Numbered from the stretch's first letter, positions 43,174-53,215 are shown. The stretch is DNA of 64,000 bases from CABZJG01 sp902512685 (GCA_051201605.1 CP179201.1:3162001-3226000); one strand, 5' to 3'. Notes: generated by a model not told the origin, from the sequence alone. A program made the numbers and translations.

Positions 43174-45336
43174 ATGGCAGGCAACCACAAACCGACCAGA
43201 CCACTGGTCGCCGACAATCGATATAAGAAAGGTCGCGGCGCGGGCGCTGCGCCAAAAGTCAATGCTTCTAAAGCATCAAAACGGAAACCAAAGCAAAAGC
43301 CCAAAGGCAATTTGATCACCCGGTTTATCAAATGGCTTCTGCGGCTGATTTGGAAATTGGTTTGGGCGGTGCTGTGGCGCACAAGTTTGACCATCCTTGT
43401 GCTGATCTGTCTTGCAATCGGCTATGTCTGGTTTAGCCTTCCGCCCTTAGATGATCTTTTGGATGGCCGATCCCGGGGCTCTGTTACATTGCTTGACAAT
43501 CAGGGCAAAGTTTTTGCCTGGCGCGGGGATCAATTCGGCGGCGTCATCACGGCAAAAACAGTCTCACCGCATTTGAAGAACGCAGTTGTCGCCACCGAGG
43601 ATAAACGATTTTATCGCCATTTTGGGCTGAGCCCGCGCGGCATTGCCAGCGCGGTGCGGATTAACCTGAGCGAAGGGCGCGGTCCGCTTTCCGGTCACGG
43701 TGGATCGACTATCACCCAGCAATCTGCAAAATTGCTGTGTTTGGGTGTGAGTTATGATCAAAACCGCTGGGCCAGCGAGCGCGCCTATGAAGCTGATTGC
43801 CGTCAAGGCTCGCTTTGGCGCAAAGTTAAAGAGGCGATTTATGCGCTCGCGATGGAAGCTAAATACACCAAAGACGACATATTGACGATTTACCTAAACC
43901 GCACCTTCCTTGGGGCAGGCGCGCGGGGTTTTGAAGCCGCAGCGCAGCGCTATTTTGGCCGCTCGGCGGCTGATGTCAGCCCGGCCGAAGCTGCGATGCT
44001 TGCCGGTTTGCTGGTGGCCCCGACCCGCTATGCGCCAACCAACAATCTAACGCGGTCGCAAAACCGAGCCGGGGTGATTATCGGCTTGATGGAAGAACAA
44101 TCCTACTTAAGCGCACAAGAAGCCGCCGCCGCGCGGCAAAACCCGGCGGTTCTGTCACATGCGGCCAAAGCCAATGCAGGTGGATATTTTGCAGATTGGG
44201 TCATGGAAAGCGGGCCGCTTTTCTTTACCCGCAACACCACCGAAGATGTGAAAATTAATACTACGCTTGATCCAACAATCCAATCATCAGCTGAAGAAGC
44301 CCTTGAATATGTCTTTACGGAACTGGTTAAAGCAGGCTCTGAAGCGCAGGCTGCCATCGTGGTCATGTCCGCTGACGGCGCCGTGCGCGCAATGGTGGGC
44401 GGGCGTAAATTAAAAGTTTCTGGGGCCTTTAACCGCGCCACCCAAGCGCTGCGCCAAACTGGCTCTGCCTTCAAACCCTTTGTCTATGCCACAGCACTGG
44501 AGCTAGGCTATTCGCCGCTCGACACGCTTGAGGACAGCCCTCTGACACTGACTATTCCCGGTTCGGGCGACTGGAGCCCGAAAAATTATTCTGACGAATT
44601 TTTGGGCGACGTCACCTTGAGCGAGGCGCTGACCAAATCCCTCAATATTCCCGCCGTGCGTCTTTCAGAAGCCATTGGCCGCGAAAATGTGCGCACTGTG
44701 GCCGCTGACTTTGGCCTTGGAACCGATCTGGCCGAAGGTCCGGCGATTGCACTTGGCGTGTCAGAGGCCACTTTGATCGAAATGGTCGGCGCCTATGCTG
44801 GGATCTTAAATGGTGGATCAGCGGTGACCCCCTACGGTCTGCTTGAGTTGCGTTTGAACAATGAAAGTGAGCCGGTGATGGGCGCCGGTGGCGGCATTGG
44901 GGAAAGGGTGATCCGGCAATCTGCGGCCGAGCAATTGGTTTACATGATGGAAAAAGTCGTCGCTGAAGGCACCGGTCAACGCGCCGCGCTTGACGGCTGG
45001 CAAGTGGCCGGCAAAACCGGCACAACGCAAGCCGCGCGGGATGCCTGGTTTATCGGCTTTACGGCCGATTATGTGACAGGCGTTTGGATGGGCTATGATG
45101 ACAACCGCCCGCTCACGGCGGTGACCGGTGGCGGACTGCCTGCACAAATCTGGCATGAAACGATGACCCGGGTGCATCAAACGGATTTGCCAACGCCATT
45201 GCCGATGTCCACACCGCAGCCGCCCGGCGGCCCGGCCCCCGAGGGTGGATTTTTAAATCGCGATGATGCGGGTGACGGAAATCGCCCAAGAGGCGCGATC
45301 AACACACTTTTACGCCGCTTGCTCGGCGCCCCCTAA
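43174..45336 (+). CDS. Penicillin-binding protein 1A family, bifunctional murein synthase
   Basis: A 720-residue membrane protein that polymerises and cross-links peptidoglycan. A basic cytoplasmic stretch and one membrane helix (about 65-85) precede the GT51 domain with EDKRFYRHFG (catalytic Glu) and GGSTITQQSAK. The transpeptidase domain has the nucleophile box TGSAFKPF, SLN (TKSLNIPAV) and KTGT (GKTGTTQ). It ends in a Pro/Gly-rich tail. ATG 43174 is chosen over TTG 43156; GAGG lies upstream. Similar length to PBP1A/1C of roseobacters. Confidence 0.93.
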   Translation: MAGNHKPTRPLVADNRYKKGRGAGAAPKVNASKASKRKPKQKPKGNLITRFIKWLLRLIWKLVWAVLWRTSLTILVLICLAIGYVWFSLPPLDDLLDGRSRGSVTLLDNQGKVFAWRGDQFGGVITAKTVSPHLKNAVVATEDKRFYRHFGLSPRGIASAVRINLSEGRGPLSGHGGSTITQQSAKLLCLGVSYDQNRWASERAYEADCRQGSLWRKVKEAIYALAMEAKYTKDDILTIYLNRTFLGAGARGFEAAAQRYFGRSAADVSPAEAAMLAGLLVAPTRYAPTNNLTRSQNRAGVIIGLMEEQSYLSAQEAAAARQNPAVLSHAAKANAGGYFADWVMESGPLFFTRNTTEDVKINTTLDPTIQSSAEEALEYVFTELVKAGSEAQAAIVVMSADGAVRAMVGGRKLKVSGAFNRATQALRQTGSAFKPFVYATALELGYSPLDTLEDSPLTLTIPGSGDWSPKNYSDEFLGDVTLSEALTKSLNIPAVRLSEAIGRENVRTVAADFGLGTDLAEGPAIALGVSEATLIEMVGAYAGILNGGSAVTPYGLLELRLNNESEPVMGAGGGIGERVIRQSAAEQLVYMMEKVVAEGTGQRAALDGWQVAGKTGTTQAARDAWFIGFTADYVTGVWMGYDDNRPLTAVTGGGLPAQIWHETMTRVHQTDLPTPLPMSTPQPPGGPAPEGGFLNRDDAGDGNRPRGAINTLLRRLLGAP

Positions 45337-45356
45337 GCGCAAAAACCGCGCTGCGT

Positions 45357-45953
45357 TCAACCCAGCTTTTTCAAATCGGAAATCAGCGCTTTTAGATCAC
45401 CGCGCCGCTGATCCAGCATCGCGCCAATCTCGGTGCGCTCGGCCAGCAGCATATTAATACCTTCCAAGAAGATATTGAAAAACAGCGGCCGCCCTGAGCG
45501 ATCAGAGACCAAAAATATAAGTTCCATCTTTGAGCCGCCCCGAAACTCGACAATGGCCTTGACCTCGTGAAAGCTCTTGACTGCTTTGGTTGATGTCACA
45601 TCGATCCGGCCGCCGACAAATTCATTAAACTGTGCACCATATTTTCGCGAAAAATAACTTGAAAATGCGTCCGTGAAAGCCGCCATCTGCGCCGGAGAGG
45701 CGCTGCGCGCATCACGCCCCAGCGCATAGCGCGCAATGGTTTTTACGTCTGCGTAACGCTGAAAAATCTTCTCGAACTCCGCCAGCATGACAGGTTCGCT
45801 TTGACCCGATTGAATAACCCTGTTGATGTCATCGACCACCTGCCCGACAAGATTTTTAGCCTGCGCTGTGCTCAGCGCCGAAACTGGCAGCGCCGCATGA
45901 ATGAATGCGGCCGTCAGCCCCAACACGACGGTTCTGCGCTGCGGTTTATTCAT
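45357..45953 (-). CDS. mlaC: MlaC-like phospholipid-binding periplasmic protein
   Basis: A 198-residue exported protein of the MlaC/Ttg2D family, the periplasmic carrier that moves phospholipids between outer membrane MlaA and the inner membrane ABC complex. A signal peptide (RRTVVLGLTAAFIHAALPVSA, with a twin Arg) precedes a fold with FEKIFQRYADVKTIARYALG and VEFRGGSKMELIFLVSDRSGRPLFFNI. The frame is open further upstream; ATG 45953 is chosen because the upstream part is antisense-like and the mlaA stop overlaps there by eight bases. Confidence 0.87.
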   Translation of the reverse strand: MNKPQRRTVVLGLTAAFIHAALPVSALSTAQAKNLVGQVVDDINRVIQSGQSEPVMLAEFEKIFQRYADVKTIARYALGRDARSASPAQMAAFTDAFSSYFSRKYGAQFNEFVGGRIDVTSTKAVKSFHEVKAIVEFRGGSKMELIFLVSDRSGRPLFFNIFLEGINMLLAERTEIGAMLDQRRGDLKALISDLKKLG

Positions 45954-46695
45954 CGTCAAAAATGTCGTCATAGGGGTCAAAGTAAGCATCCTCTTGTTGG
46001 CCACCAAGTTCAAATCGCCGACGCTGCAGGAAAATACTGCGCATCTGGGCATAGCTATCCGCACTTTCATACAGCACAGAATCAACCGTTCCTGCAAATT
46101 GGCCGCGTCGGCTTAAAATTGATCCAACCCGCGTGGATGTTGCAATCGCCTGTTGCTGAGCAGTGGCCAGTCTGCCAACCGGATTAAGGACATAATCAAC
46201 CGCAGTGCCAACTGCATCTCGGCCTGTGGATGGCCCCAGCAACGGCAATTCTACAAAAGCCCCCTCGCCCACTCCCCAAACATGCAAGGTCTGGCCAAAA
46301 TCCGATCGCCCACCATCAATCCCAAAATCTGCAGCAGGGGTCGCAATTCCAGCCAGGCCAAGGGTTGAATTTATACTGAATTTTGCGGTGTTTTGCACCG
46401 CTGATATCAGCTCTCCTTGAAGCAGGTCATTCACAATATGGCTGGGCACAGACAGGTTATTTGCCATATTGGAGATTATGGTTTCAATTGAATCATTCAT
46501 GACCCGCGAATATCCGATGGCCGCTGGCCGGATGAGTGCTTTGTCGACTTTTTTATTAAATGCATGGGTTTGACGGTTGGCCGTTTCATATGGGTCATGA
46601 ATTTCGGTGGTGAGCATATGAGGACTGCACGCACTAAGCCCAATTATGGAAGCCGCAAAACACAGCTTAATTAAAAATGCTGCCCGTACCATCAT
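45946..46695 (-). CDS. mlaA: MlaA/VacJ outer membrane lipoprotein
   Basis: A 249-residue lipoprotein that removes misplaced phospholipids from the outer leaflet. The N-terminal lipobox is GLSAC (Cys22), followed by DPYETANRQTHAFN and the classic VPSHIVNDLLQG, FSINSTLGLAGIATPAADFG and DYVLNPVGR motifs. It is the first gene of an mlaA-mlaC pair; the MlaFED ABC subunits are not in this window. It is divergent from the type I secretion genes. Confidence 0.93.
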   Translation of the reverse strand: MMVRAAFLIKLCFAASIIGLSACSPHMLTTEIHDPYETANRQTHAFNKKVDKALIRPAAIGYSRVMNDSIETIISNMANNLSVPSHIVNDLLQGELISAVQNTAKFSINSTLGLAGIATPAADFGIDGGRSDFGQTLHVWGVGEGAFVELPLLGPSTGRDAVGTAVDYVLNPVGRLATAQQQAIATSTRVGSILSRRGQFAGTVDSVLYESADSYAQMRSIFLQRRRFELGGQQEDAYFDPYDDIFDDE

Positions 46696-46738
46696 TTATT
46701 ACTGCCATTAAACTAGCTGCTAAAAAAGAATCTACTAC

Positions 46739-46750
46739 CGATATATATCG
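46739..46750. promoter_or_regulatory. 12-bp palindrome between mlaA and the secretion genes
   Basis: CGATATATATCG is a perfect palindrome in the 172-base divergent gap. It could be a regulator site for one or both operons; A/T-rich palindromes also arise by chance. No promoter boxes could be assigned with confidence. Confidence 0.3.
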
Positions 46751-46867
46751 TATCAGGGCGCGAGTTCCACCTAAGACCAACATCAAGTTAAAGTGTAATA
46801 AACTCTGGCCTTAAGTTAAGTCATATGTAATCCTTTTGGATCATTTGTTCTACTTAAGTTTATATTT

Positions 46868-48599
46868 ATGGCAATTACACCACACAAATATGGCCGCCAA
46901 GAACTCATTGATGCGCGCAGTGAAAGCCGCTGGCTTTATTGGGGGGTCGGTCTTTTTAGTTGCTTTGCCAATCTGTTGCTGCTGACGGGCCCTCTGTATA
47001 TGCTGCAAATCTATGACCGGGTTCTGGGCAGCCGGTCCGAGGCAACCTTGGTTGCTCTGTCTCTGGTGGTTGTATTTCTATATGCGATGATGGGGCTTTT
47101 GGATTTTGCCCGCGGACGGGTGATGGCCCGTGTCGGCGCACGATTTCAGGCCCGCTTAGACCGCCGGGTTTTTGACGCAATGCTGCGCAGATCGGCCATC
47201 AAGCAAGACCCACTGGCCGCCAGTGCTGCAAATGATCTTGAAATAATCCAAAGGTTAATGACATCGCCGGTTCTCATGGCATTTTTTGATCTGCCTTGGA
47301 CGCCTATTTTTCTTTTTGGCATTGGCCTTTTTCACCCATGGCTTGGCGTGTTGGCCCTAAGCGGTGGCGCTATTTTGATCGGGTTTGCCTTGCTCAACCA
47401 AATGACCACGCGCGCGGCGGGCTCAAAAGCCGCGCAGCTGACCTTTCGCGCATCGCAAACAGTCGAACACATGCGCAGCGAGGCTGAGATGATCCGCGCA
47501 TTGAATATGTCGGCAGAGGCTTTCGAGCGGTGGCAAAACTTGCGCAATCTGGCCTTGGTCAATCAACTTAAAAACTCTGACTTAAGCGGCGGGTTTACGG
47601 CAATGATCAAAACCTTTCGGTTATTATTGCAATCCGCGATGCTGGGGCTTGGCGCCTATCTGGTACTGCACGATCAACTGACCCCCGGTGCGATGATCGC
47701 CGGATCAATTTTGCTTGGGCGGGCATTGGCGCCGATTGAGTTGGCCGTTGGGCAATGGGCTTTGGTTCAGCGCGGCCGCAAAGGCTGGCAAAATCTGTCG
47801 ATGCTCTTGAGCGAAACGCCCCCCGAGATGCCGCGCACCCCGCTTTCGGTGCCGCAAGCGCGGATTGATGCACAAGCCCTGACAGTGTTCCCCCCTGGCG
47901 ATCAAACCGCGGCGCTGAAATCTTTGACCTTCTCGATACCGCCCGGCTCTGCGGTCGGGGTCATAGGTCCCTCGGGCGCCGGTAAATCGACGCTGGCACG
48001 CACCCTCACCGGAGTGTGGAAACCGGCGGGCGGCAAAATCCGCCTTGATGGCGCGCCGCTTGATAATTATGCGCCCGAAGTTCTGGGCGAGCATATTGGT
48101 TATCTGCCACAGCGGGTACAGCTTTTTGACGGTACAATTGCCGAAAATATTGCGCGGTTGTCATCCGAGCGCCCCGCAGAACATATCATTAAGGCTGCCC
48201 AAAAAGCCGCAGCACATGAAATGATCTTGTCGTTTCCCGATGGCTATGACACCCAAGTTAGCGCCTTTGGCGGACAGCTGTCCGGCGGTCAAATCCAACG
48301 CATCGGTCTTGCGCGCGCTTTGCGGTGATCCGGTAATCGTGGTGCTGGATGAGCCCAACTCAAATCTTGACCACGAGGGCGGTCTGGCCTTGAACGCCGC
48401 CATTCGCGCCCTCAAAAGCGAACAGAAAACGGTTCTGATTATGGCCCATAGACCGGCGGCAATCCAAGAGTGTGACCTGCTTTTGATGCTTGACGGGGGC
48501 CAAGGTAAAGCCTTTGGCCCCAAAGAGGATGTGTTGAAATCCACAGTGCAGAATTATCAAGCTCTGGCCCAGCCGGAAATTTCGAAAGACCCTGCATGA
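46868..48599 (+). pseudogene. Type I secretion ABC transporter (PrtD type), frameshifted
   Basis: The first frame (46868-48328, 486 codons) gives about five or six membrane segments, Walker A GPSGAGKST (367-375) and the ABC signature LSGGQ (471-475), then stops at TGA just after GLARALR. The rest of the ATPase, with Walker B VIVVLDEPNSNLD and the H-loop IMAHRP, continues in another frame to 48599. Relatives read GLARALxGDP, so two bases seem to be missing at 48320-48324 (TGTG to TG would fit). The break removes Walker B, so the translated protein cannot hydrolyse ATP. A sequencing error is the main alternative. The adaptor gene follows with an ATGA overlap. Confidence 0.85.
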
Positions 48600-49903
48600 C
48601 CGGCTCTAAACCCTTTTTTGCTGTGAGGCTGCCGATGCTTTTAGGGCTTTTTTCACTGCTGATTTTGATCGGCGGGTTCGGCAGTTGGGCGACATTTAGC
48701 TCGCTCTCAGGCGCCCTCATTGCCAGTGGCCAGATTGAAGTGGAAAAAAACCGCCAAGTGGTGCAGCACCCTGATGGGGGCGTTGTGTCCGAGATTATGG
48801 TCAAAGAAGGTGATCTGGTCAAAAGCAATGCGATTTTGGTGCGCCTTGATCCTGTTGCTGAACAATCCGAAATGTCCATTATCGAAGGTCAGCTTTTTGA
48901 AATGATGGCGCGGCGCGGCCGTCTTGAAGCCGAGCGCGATGGGCTTTTCAAGATTACCTTTGATCCAAGACTTACGCGCCGTGCGGATAAATATCCCGAG
49001 ATTGCCGAATTGATGCAGGGCCAGCATCGGCTGTTTGAGGCGCGCCGTGCCTCAATTGATCACCAAAGCGAACAACTGATGAAACAACGCAAACAGGTTC
49101 AAAATCAAATTGAAGGGCTAAGCGCACAGCAGACAGCCGTTGGCATTCAACTAGAGCTTACCGAAGAAGAGTTAAAAAACCAGCAAACCCTATTTGACCG
49201 CGGCTTGGCGCAGGCTGCCAAAGTGCTCGGCCCAAAGCGCGCAGCAGCGCAGCTGAGCGGCCAGATTGGCGACCTAACCGCCCGCAGTGCTCAGGCAGGC
49301 GCACGTATTACAGAATTAAACATACAGCTTGACGCGCTTCAAACACAGCGGCGCGAACAGGCAATAAGTGATCCGCGTGACCAGCAATTTAGGTTTTTGG
49401 AACTGGAAGAGCGACATCGTGCGCTGCAACAAAAACTGGCGCGGATGGACATCCGGGCACCTGTTTCCGGCATCGTTTACAGTCTTGCTGTGCAGGCCCC
49501 GCGCTCGGTGATCCGGCCGGCTGATCCCGTTCTTTTTCTGATCCCGCAAGACCGGCCCTTGGTGATCGCTGCACACATCGAGCCAATCCATGTCGACCAA
49601 ATACACCTTGGCCAAAAAGTGGCTTTGCGGTTTTCTGCCCTAGATCAGCGCAGCACGCCGGAATTGTTTGGCACTGTCACTCTTATTTCGGCCGACGCGT
49701 TTCAGGGCCAAAATGGTCAAGAGCCCTTTTACCGCGCAGAAATTATCCTGCGCGAGGGCGAGTTGGCGCGGCTTCCGCCTGGGCTAACGCTTATCCCGGG
49801 AATGCCGGTTGATGTCTTTTTCCGCACCGCCGAACGCAGTCCGCTGAATTATTTCCTCAAACCTTTGAGCGATTATTTTATCCGCGCATTTCGCGAAACC
49901 TAA
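48596..49903 (+). CDS. HlyD-family type I secretion adaptor
   Basis: A 435-residue membrane fusion protein. One N-terminal membrane helix (PMLLGLFSLLILIGGFGSWA) leads to a lipoyl half-motif (VVQHPDGGVVSEIMVKEGDLVKSN) with the HlyD/PrtE signature, a long coiled-coil hairpin (about 130-270), the second lipoyl half (MDIRAPVSGIVYSL) and a beta-barrel ending LIPGMPVDVFFRTAERSPLNYFLKPL, typical of PrtE-like adaptors. No outer membrane TolC or RTX substrate gene is near. The gene is intact although its partner ATPase is broken. Confidence 0.92.
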   Translation: MTGSKPFFAVRLPMLLGLFSLLILIGGFGSWATFSSLSGALIASGQIEVEKNRQVVQHPDGGVVSEIMVKEGDLVKSNAILVRLDPVAEQSEMSIIEGQLFEMMARRGRLEAERDGLFKITFDPRLTRRADKYPEIAELMQGQHRLFEARRASIDHQSEQLMKQRKQVQNQIEGLSAQQTAVGIQLELTEEELKNQQTLFDRGLAQAAKVLGPKRAAAQLSGQIGDLTARSAQAGARITELNIQLDALQTQRREQAISDPRDQQFRFLELEERHRALQQKLARMDIRAPVSGIVYSLAVQAPRSVIRPADPVLFLIPQDRPLVIAAHIEPIHVDQIHLGQKVALRFSALDQRSTPELFGTVTLISADAFQGQNGQEPFYRAEIILREGELARLPPGLTLIPGMPVDVFFRTAERSPLNYFLKPLSDYFIRAFRET

Positions 49904-49970
49904 ACAGGCTCTTTTCGTGGCGGAAAATTAGAGCTAAGTAGGGTTTAAAGCATGCGAAAAGGATCTAGCC

Positions 49971-50435
49971 ATGAGCGGGAATTTTGAAAGTAATCTGGCC
50001 AAAATCGGCGTAACATTACCCGATGCACCAGCAGCAGCAGCCAACTATGTACCCTATGTCATTGTCGGGGACATTGTGCATGTCTCGGGCCAAATTCCGG
50101 GCACAATGGACGGGTTGATCACCGGCAAGCTGGGGGCGGATATGACAACCGAAGAAGGCGCCGAGGCGGCCAAAGCCTGCGCCATTAACCTGCTCGCGCA
50201 AGTTAAGGCCGCCTGCGGCGGCGATCTAGACCGCTTGGTCCGGGTCGTCAAACTGACCGGGTTTGTCAATTCAACCGCTGATTATACGGAGCAGCCACAG
50301 GTCATCAACGGGGCCTCAAATTTTCTGGCAGAGGCTTTGAGTGAGGCCGGCAAACATGCGCGTTCAGCCGTATCCGCAGCCGCTTTACCATTGGGTATAG
50401 CTGTCGAAATCGAAGGCATTTTTCAAATAAAATGA
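49971..50435 (+). CDS. RidA-family protein (YjgF-like)
   Basis: A 154-residue protein related to RidA, which hydrolyses reactive enamine/imine intermediates. Family features are HVSGQIPGTMDG, LAQVKAACGGDLDRLVRVVKLTGFV and the conserved Arg in HARSAVSAAALPLG. It is somewhat longer than RidA itself and fits the YjgF_endoribonc-like subfamily. The stop overlaps the GDPD gene start. Confidence 0.9.
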   Translation: MSGNFESNLAKIGVTLPDAPAAAANYVPYVIVGDIVHVSGQIPGTMDGLITGKLGADMTTEEGAEAAKACAINLLAQVKAACGGDLDRLVRVVKLTGFVNSTADYTEQPQVINGASNFLAEALSEAGKHARSAVSAAALPLGIAVEIEGIFQIK

Positions 50436-51199
50436 ACCCGCTGCTGCCAGATGCTTTCCTGCAGGTGCCGCTCGCGCACCGGGGCTATCATGGCGGCCCT
50501 AACGGCGTGGAAAACAGCCGCGAAGCGATTGCCAATGCTGTTGCCAATGGCTACGGGATCGAGCTTGATCTACAGCTTTCAGCTGATGGGCAGGCGATGG
50601 TGTTTCATGATGATACGCTGGACCGGATGACCTGCAAAAGCGGGCAGGTTTTAGATAAATCTGCTGCCAAGCTTGGCACAATTCTACTGTCAGGTGGGCA
50701 AACTGGCATCCCAACGCTTGCGGAAATTTTGAAACAGGTTGCTGGCAAGGTGCCTCTGCTGATCGAAATCAAATATCAAAACGCTGATCTTGGCCCCACG
50801 AGCGGGCAGTTGGAACGGGCAACCGCGGCTGCGTTGCAAAGCTATTCCGGCGCAGTGGCCGTGATGTCATTCAATCCGCATTCAGTCGCCCATATGGCCA
50901 AATTTGCCCCTGAAATCCCCCGAGGGCTAACCACGGACAGCTTTGCGGCCAAGGATTGGCCCGATGTGCCGGAAGCCCGTTTGCTAGACCTTCAGCGCCA
51001 CGACGGGTTCGACGCGATGGGCGCGGTATTTATCAGCCATGATCACCGCGATTTGGCCAATTCTAAAGTGGCCGAGGTCAAATCCAACGGCCTTGCGGTG
51101 TTGTGCTGGACTGTTACATCAGAGCGCGAAGAAATTCGGGCGCGGCGAATTGCCGACAATATTACCTTTGAAGGATATCCAGCCAATATTGCCCCTTGA
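50432..51199 (+). CDS. Glycerophosphodiester phosphodiesterase
   Basis: A 255-residue cytoplasmic GDPD enzyme that releases glycerol-3-phosphate from glycerophosphodiesters. The catalytic pattern is seen as LAHRGYHG (first His), NSREAI, GIELDLQLSADG (metal Glu/Asp) and VFHDDTLDRMT (second His). No signal peptide, so it acts on imported or internal lipid head groups. Coupled to the RidA gene by ATGA. Confidence 0.9.
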   Translation: MNPLLPDAFLQVPLAHRGYHGGPNGVENSREAIANAVANGYGIELDLQLSADGQAMVFHDDTLDRMTCKSGQVLDKSAAKLGTILLSGGQTGIPTLAEILKQVAGKVPLLIEIKYQNADLGPTSGQLERATAAALQSYSGAVAVMSFNPHSVAHMAKFAPEIPRGLTTDSFAAKDWPDVPEARLLDLQRHDGFDAMGAVFISHDHRDLANSKVAEVKSNGLAVLCWTVTSEREEIRARRIADNITFEGYPANIAP

Positions 51200-51246
51200 T
51201 CCTTGTTCGCATTAGGCCACATTACTAGGGACAACGGAGGTTACAA

Positions 51247-52431
51247 ATGAGCCGGGCAGCGCTTCGGGTTGACATCATCTCATCGCTTTCAGAGATTGGC
51301 GAAAAAGATTGGGACAGCTGCGCTTGCCCCGAGGCTGAGACCGGCCGCGCGCTTGATCCCTTTACCACCCACCGCTTTCTTAAAGCCTTGGAAGACAGCG
51401 GATCAGTGGGCTCTGGCACCGGGTGGGAGCCCTATTATTTAACCCTCTATCAAGACGAAATGCTGATCGGCTGCGCGCCGATGTACCTTAAGCTGCACTC
51501 GCAGGGGGAATATATTTTTGACCACAACTGGGCCCATGCCTATGAACAGGCTGGCGGGCGCTATTATCCTAAATTACAGCTTGCTGTGCCTTTTACCCCG
51601 GCCACGGGGCGCCGGTTTCTGGTCCGCCCAGAGCACCGCGCGTTGGCCACCAGCGCGTTGATCCAAGCCGTTCAACAATTTGCCCAAAATAATAAACTTT
51701 CGTCGGCACATATTACATTTTGCACCGCCGAAGAAGCAGCGCAGGGGGCCGAGGAAGGCTTGCTCCATCGGGTCACGCAACAATTTCACTGGCATAATAA
51801 AAACTATCCCGACTTTGAGGCTTTTCTGGGTGATCTTTCTTCGCGTAAACGCAAAAACATCCGCAAAGAGCGCGCCCGCGCACAGGCTTTTGGCGGTGAC
51901 ATTCATGTGTTCACAGGCGATCAATTGCGACCCGAGCATTGGGATGCATTTTGGCGGTTTTATCAAGATACCGGCGCGCGCAAATGGGGCAGGCCCTATC
52001 TGACGCGCGATTTTTTCGATCTGGCACAAGAGCGCCTGCAAGACGATATTGCGCTGGTGATGGCCGAACGCGAGAACAGCTATATCGCTGGCGCCCTAAA
52101 TTTCATAGGCCGCGATGCTCTTTTTGGCCGCTATTGGGGCACGACTGAGGATCACCCCTGCTTGCATTTTGAGACCTGCTATTATCAGGCGATAGACTTT
52201 ACCATATCGCAGGGCCTGACGCGGGTTGAGGCCGGCGCACAGGGCGAACATAAGCTGGCACGTGGCTATCTGCCGGTGCAGACCCATTCGCTGCACTGGC
52301 TGGCCGAACCCAGCTTTCAGCAGGCTGTGAAGCAATATCTTGACGCTGAGAAACGGGCGATCTGTGAGGATATTGAAATCCTGACCAGTTATGGCCCGTT
52401 TCGAAAACCCACTGTGGAGGAATTAGAATGA
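51247..52431 (+). CDS. DUF482 (GNAT-like, peptidogalycan biosynthesis-type) protein
   Basis: A 394-residue protein of the DUF482 family, with a FemAB/GNAT-like fold. Features are the LKLHSQGEYIFDHNWAHAYE region, AVPFTPATGRRFLVRP, SRKRKNIRKERARA and YWGTTEDHPCLHFETCYYQAI, ending FEAG-like RVEAGAQGEHKLARGY. It probably transfers an acyl or aminoacyl group, but no substrate is established for the family. GGAGG lies six bases before ATG. The stop overlaps phhB. Confidence 0.85.
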   Translation: MSRAALRVDIISSLSEIGEKDWDSCACPEAETGRALDPFTTHRFLKALEDSGSVGSGTGWEPYYLTLYQDEMLIGCAPMYLKLHSQGEYIFDHNWAHAYEQAGGRYYPKLQLAVPFTPATGRRFLVRPEHRALATSALIQAVQQFAQNNKLSSAHITFCTAEEAAQGAEEGLLHRVTQQFHWHNKNYPDFEAFLGDLSSRKRKNIRKERARAQAFGGDIHVFTGDQLRPEHWDAFWRFYQDTGARKWGRPYLTRDFFDLAQERLQDDIALVMAERENSYIAGALNFIGRDALFGRYWGTTEDHPCLHFETCYYQAIDFTISQGLTRVEAGAQGEHKLARGYLPVQTHSLHWLAEPSFQQAVKQYLDAEKRAICEDIEILTSYGPFRKPTVEELE

Positions 52432-52724
52432 ATTCACTTTTATCTGATCAAGACCGCACCGAGGCGCTGGCCGAGTGTTTAAACAACGGCTGGAGCATGC
52501 ATCCAGACCGCGATGCCATCACAAAGAGCTTTCGCTTTGGTAATTTTATCGACACGTTTGGCTGGATGAGCAAAGTGGCCATTTGGGCCGAAAAGCTAAA
52601 CCATCACCCAGAATGGTTTAATGTATATAACCGGGTCGAGGTCACGCTGAGCACCCATGATGTCGGGGGGCTCAGCGCTTTGGATGTAAAACTGGCCGAG
52701 AAAATGGACCAGATTGCGCAATAG
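52428..52724 (+). CDS. phhB: Pterin-4a-carbinolamine dehydratase
   Basis: A 98-residue protein that dehydrates 4a-hydroxytetrahydropterin. The active-site histidines are in LNHHPEWFNVYNRVEV, the family hallmark. No phenylalanine hydroxylase is next to it; such orphan genes can recycle pterins or serve in Moco-type pterin metabolism. Coupled to the DUF482 gene. Confidence 0.92.
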   Translation: MNSLLSDQDRTEALAECLNNGWSMHPDRDAITKSFRFGNFIDTFGWMSKVAIWAEKLNHHPEWFNVYNRVEVTLSTHDVGGLSALDVKLAEKMDQIAQ

Positions 52725-52726
52725 GC

Positions 52727-53215
52727 TTAAATCGCGGCCAGCAAAGCATCCGCGCCGGAAGTGGTAATCGCAGCTCGCTTTTCTTCGATCAGCAGCGCGG
52801 CAACCACACCGTCATCAGCCAACATCGCATAGCGCTGTGATCGGTCGTAAAACCCGACAACAGGCGCATCAAAGGTCAAGCCCATTGCCTTGGAAAACTG
52901 TGCATCCGAATCGGCAAGAAATGTGAGTTCCCCTTCGTCGGCAGCGGATGATTTTTCCCAAGCCCGCATGACATATGGATCATTGACGCACACAATCAGA
53001 ATTTCCTCGACGCCCTTGGCCTCTAGCGCTTCTTTATGCATCAAGATGTTCGGAATATGGCTGCCCGAACAGGTCGCCGAGAACGCGCCGGGCATTGCAA
53101 ATATCGCAACTTTTCGACCTGCGAGCTTACCGCTAAGCTCAACAGTTTCGGGGCCCTTGTCGCCCATTTTCAAAAATGTTGCCTCTGGCAGTGTCTGGCC
53201 CACAGTAATCGTCAT
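52727..53215 (-). CDS. Peroxiredoxin (Prx5-like)
   Basis: A 162-residue peroxidase. The peroxidatic Cys is in PGAFSATCS (usually PGAFTPTCS), followed by the typical HIPNIL and CVNDPYVMRAWEK of Prx5/glutathione-type enzymes. The frame opens 13 codons earlier, but ATG 53215 with AAAGGA upstream gives the family start. It reduces H2O2 or organic peroxides in the cytoplasm. Its 3' end faces phhB with a two-base gap. Confidence 0.9.
   Translation of the reverse strand: MTITVGQTLPEATFLKMGDKGPETVELSGKLAGRKVAIFAMPGAFSATCSGSHIPNILMHKEALEAKGVEEILIVCVNDPYVMRAWEKSSAADEGELTFLADSDAQFSKAMGLTFDAPVVGFYDRSQRYAMLADDGVVAALLIEEKRAAITTSGADALLAAI

Noticed and set aside
48300..48340. Programmed ribosomal frameshift in the secretion ATPase
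   Set aside because: No slippery sequence comparable to known sites at the TTG-CGG-TGA junction and no stimulatory structure; loss of two bases explains it more simply.
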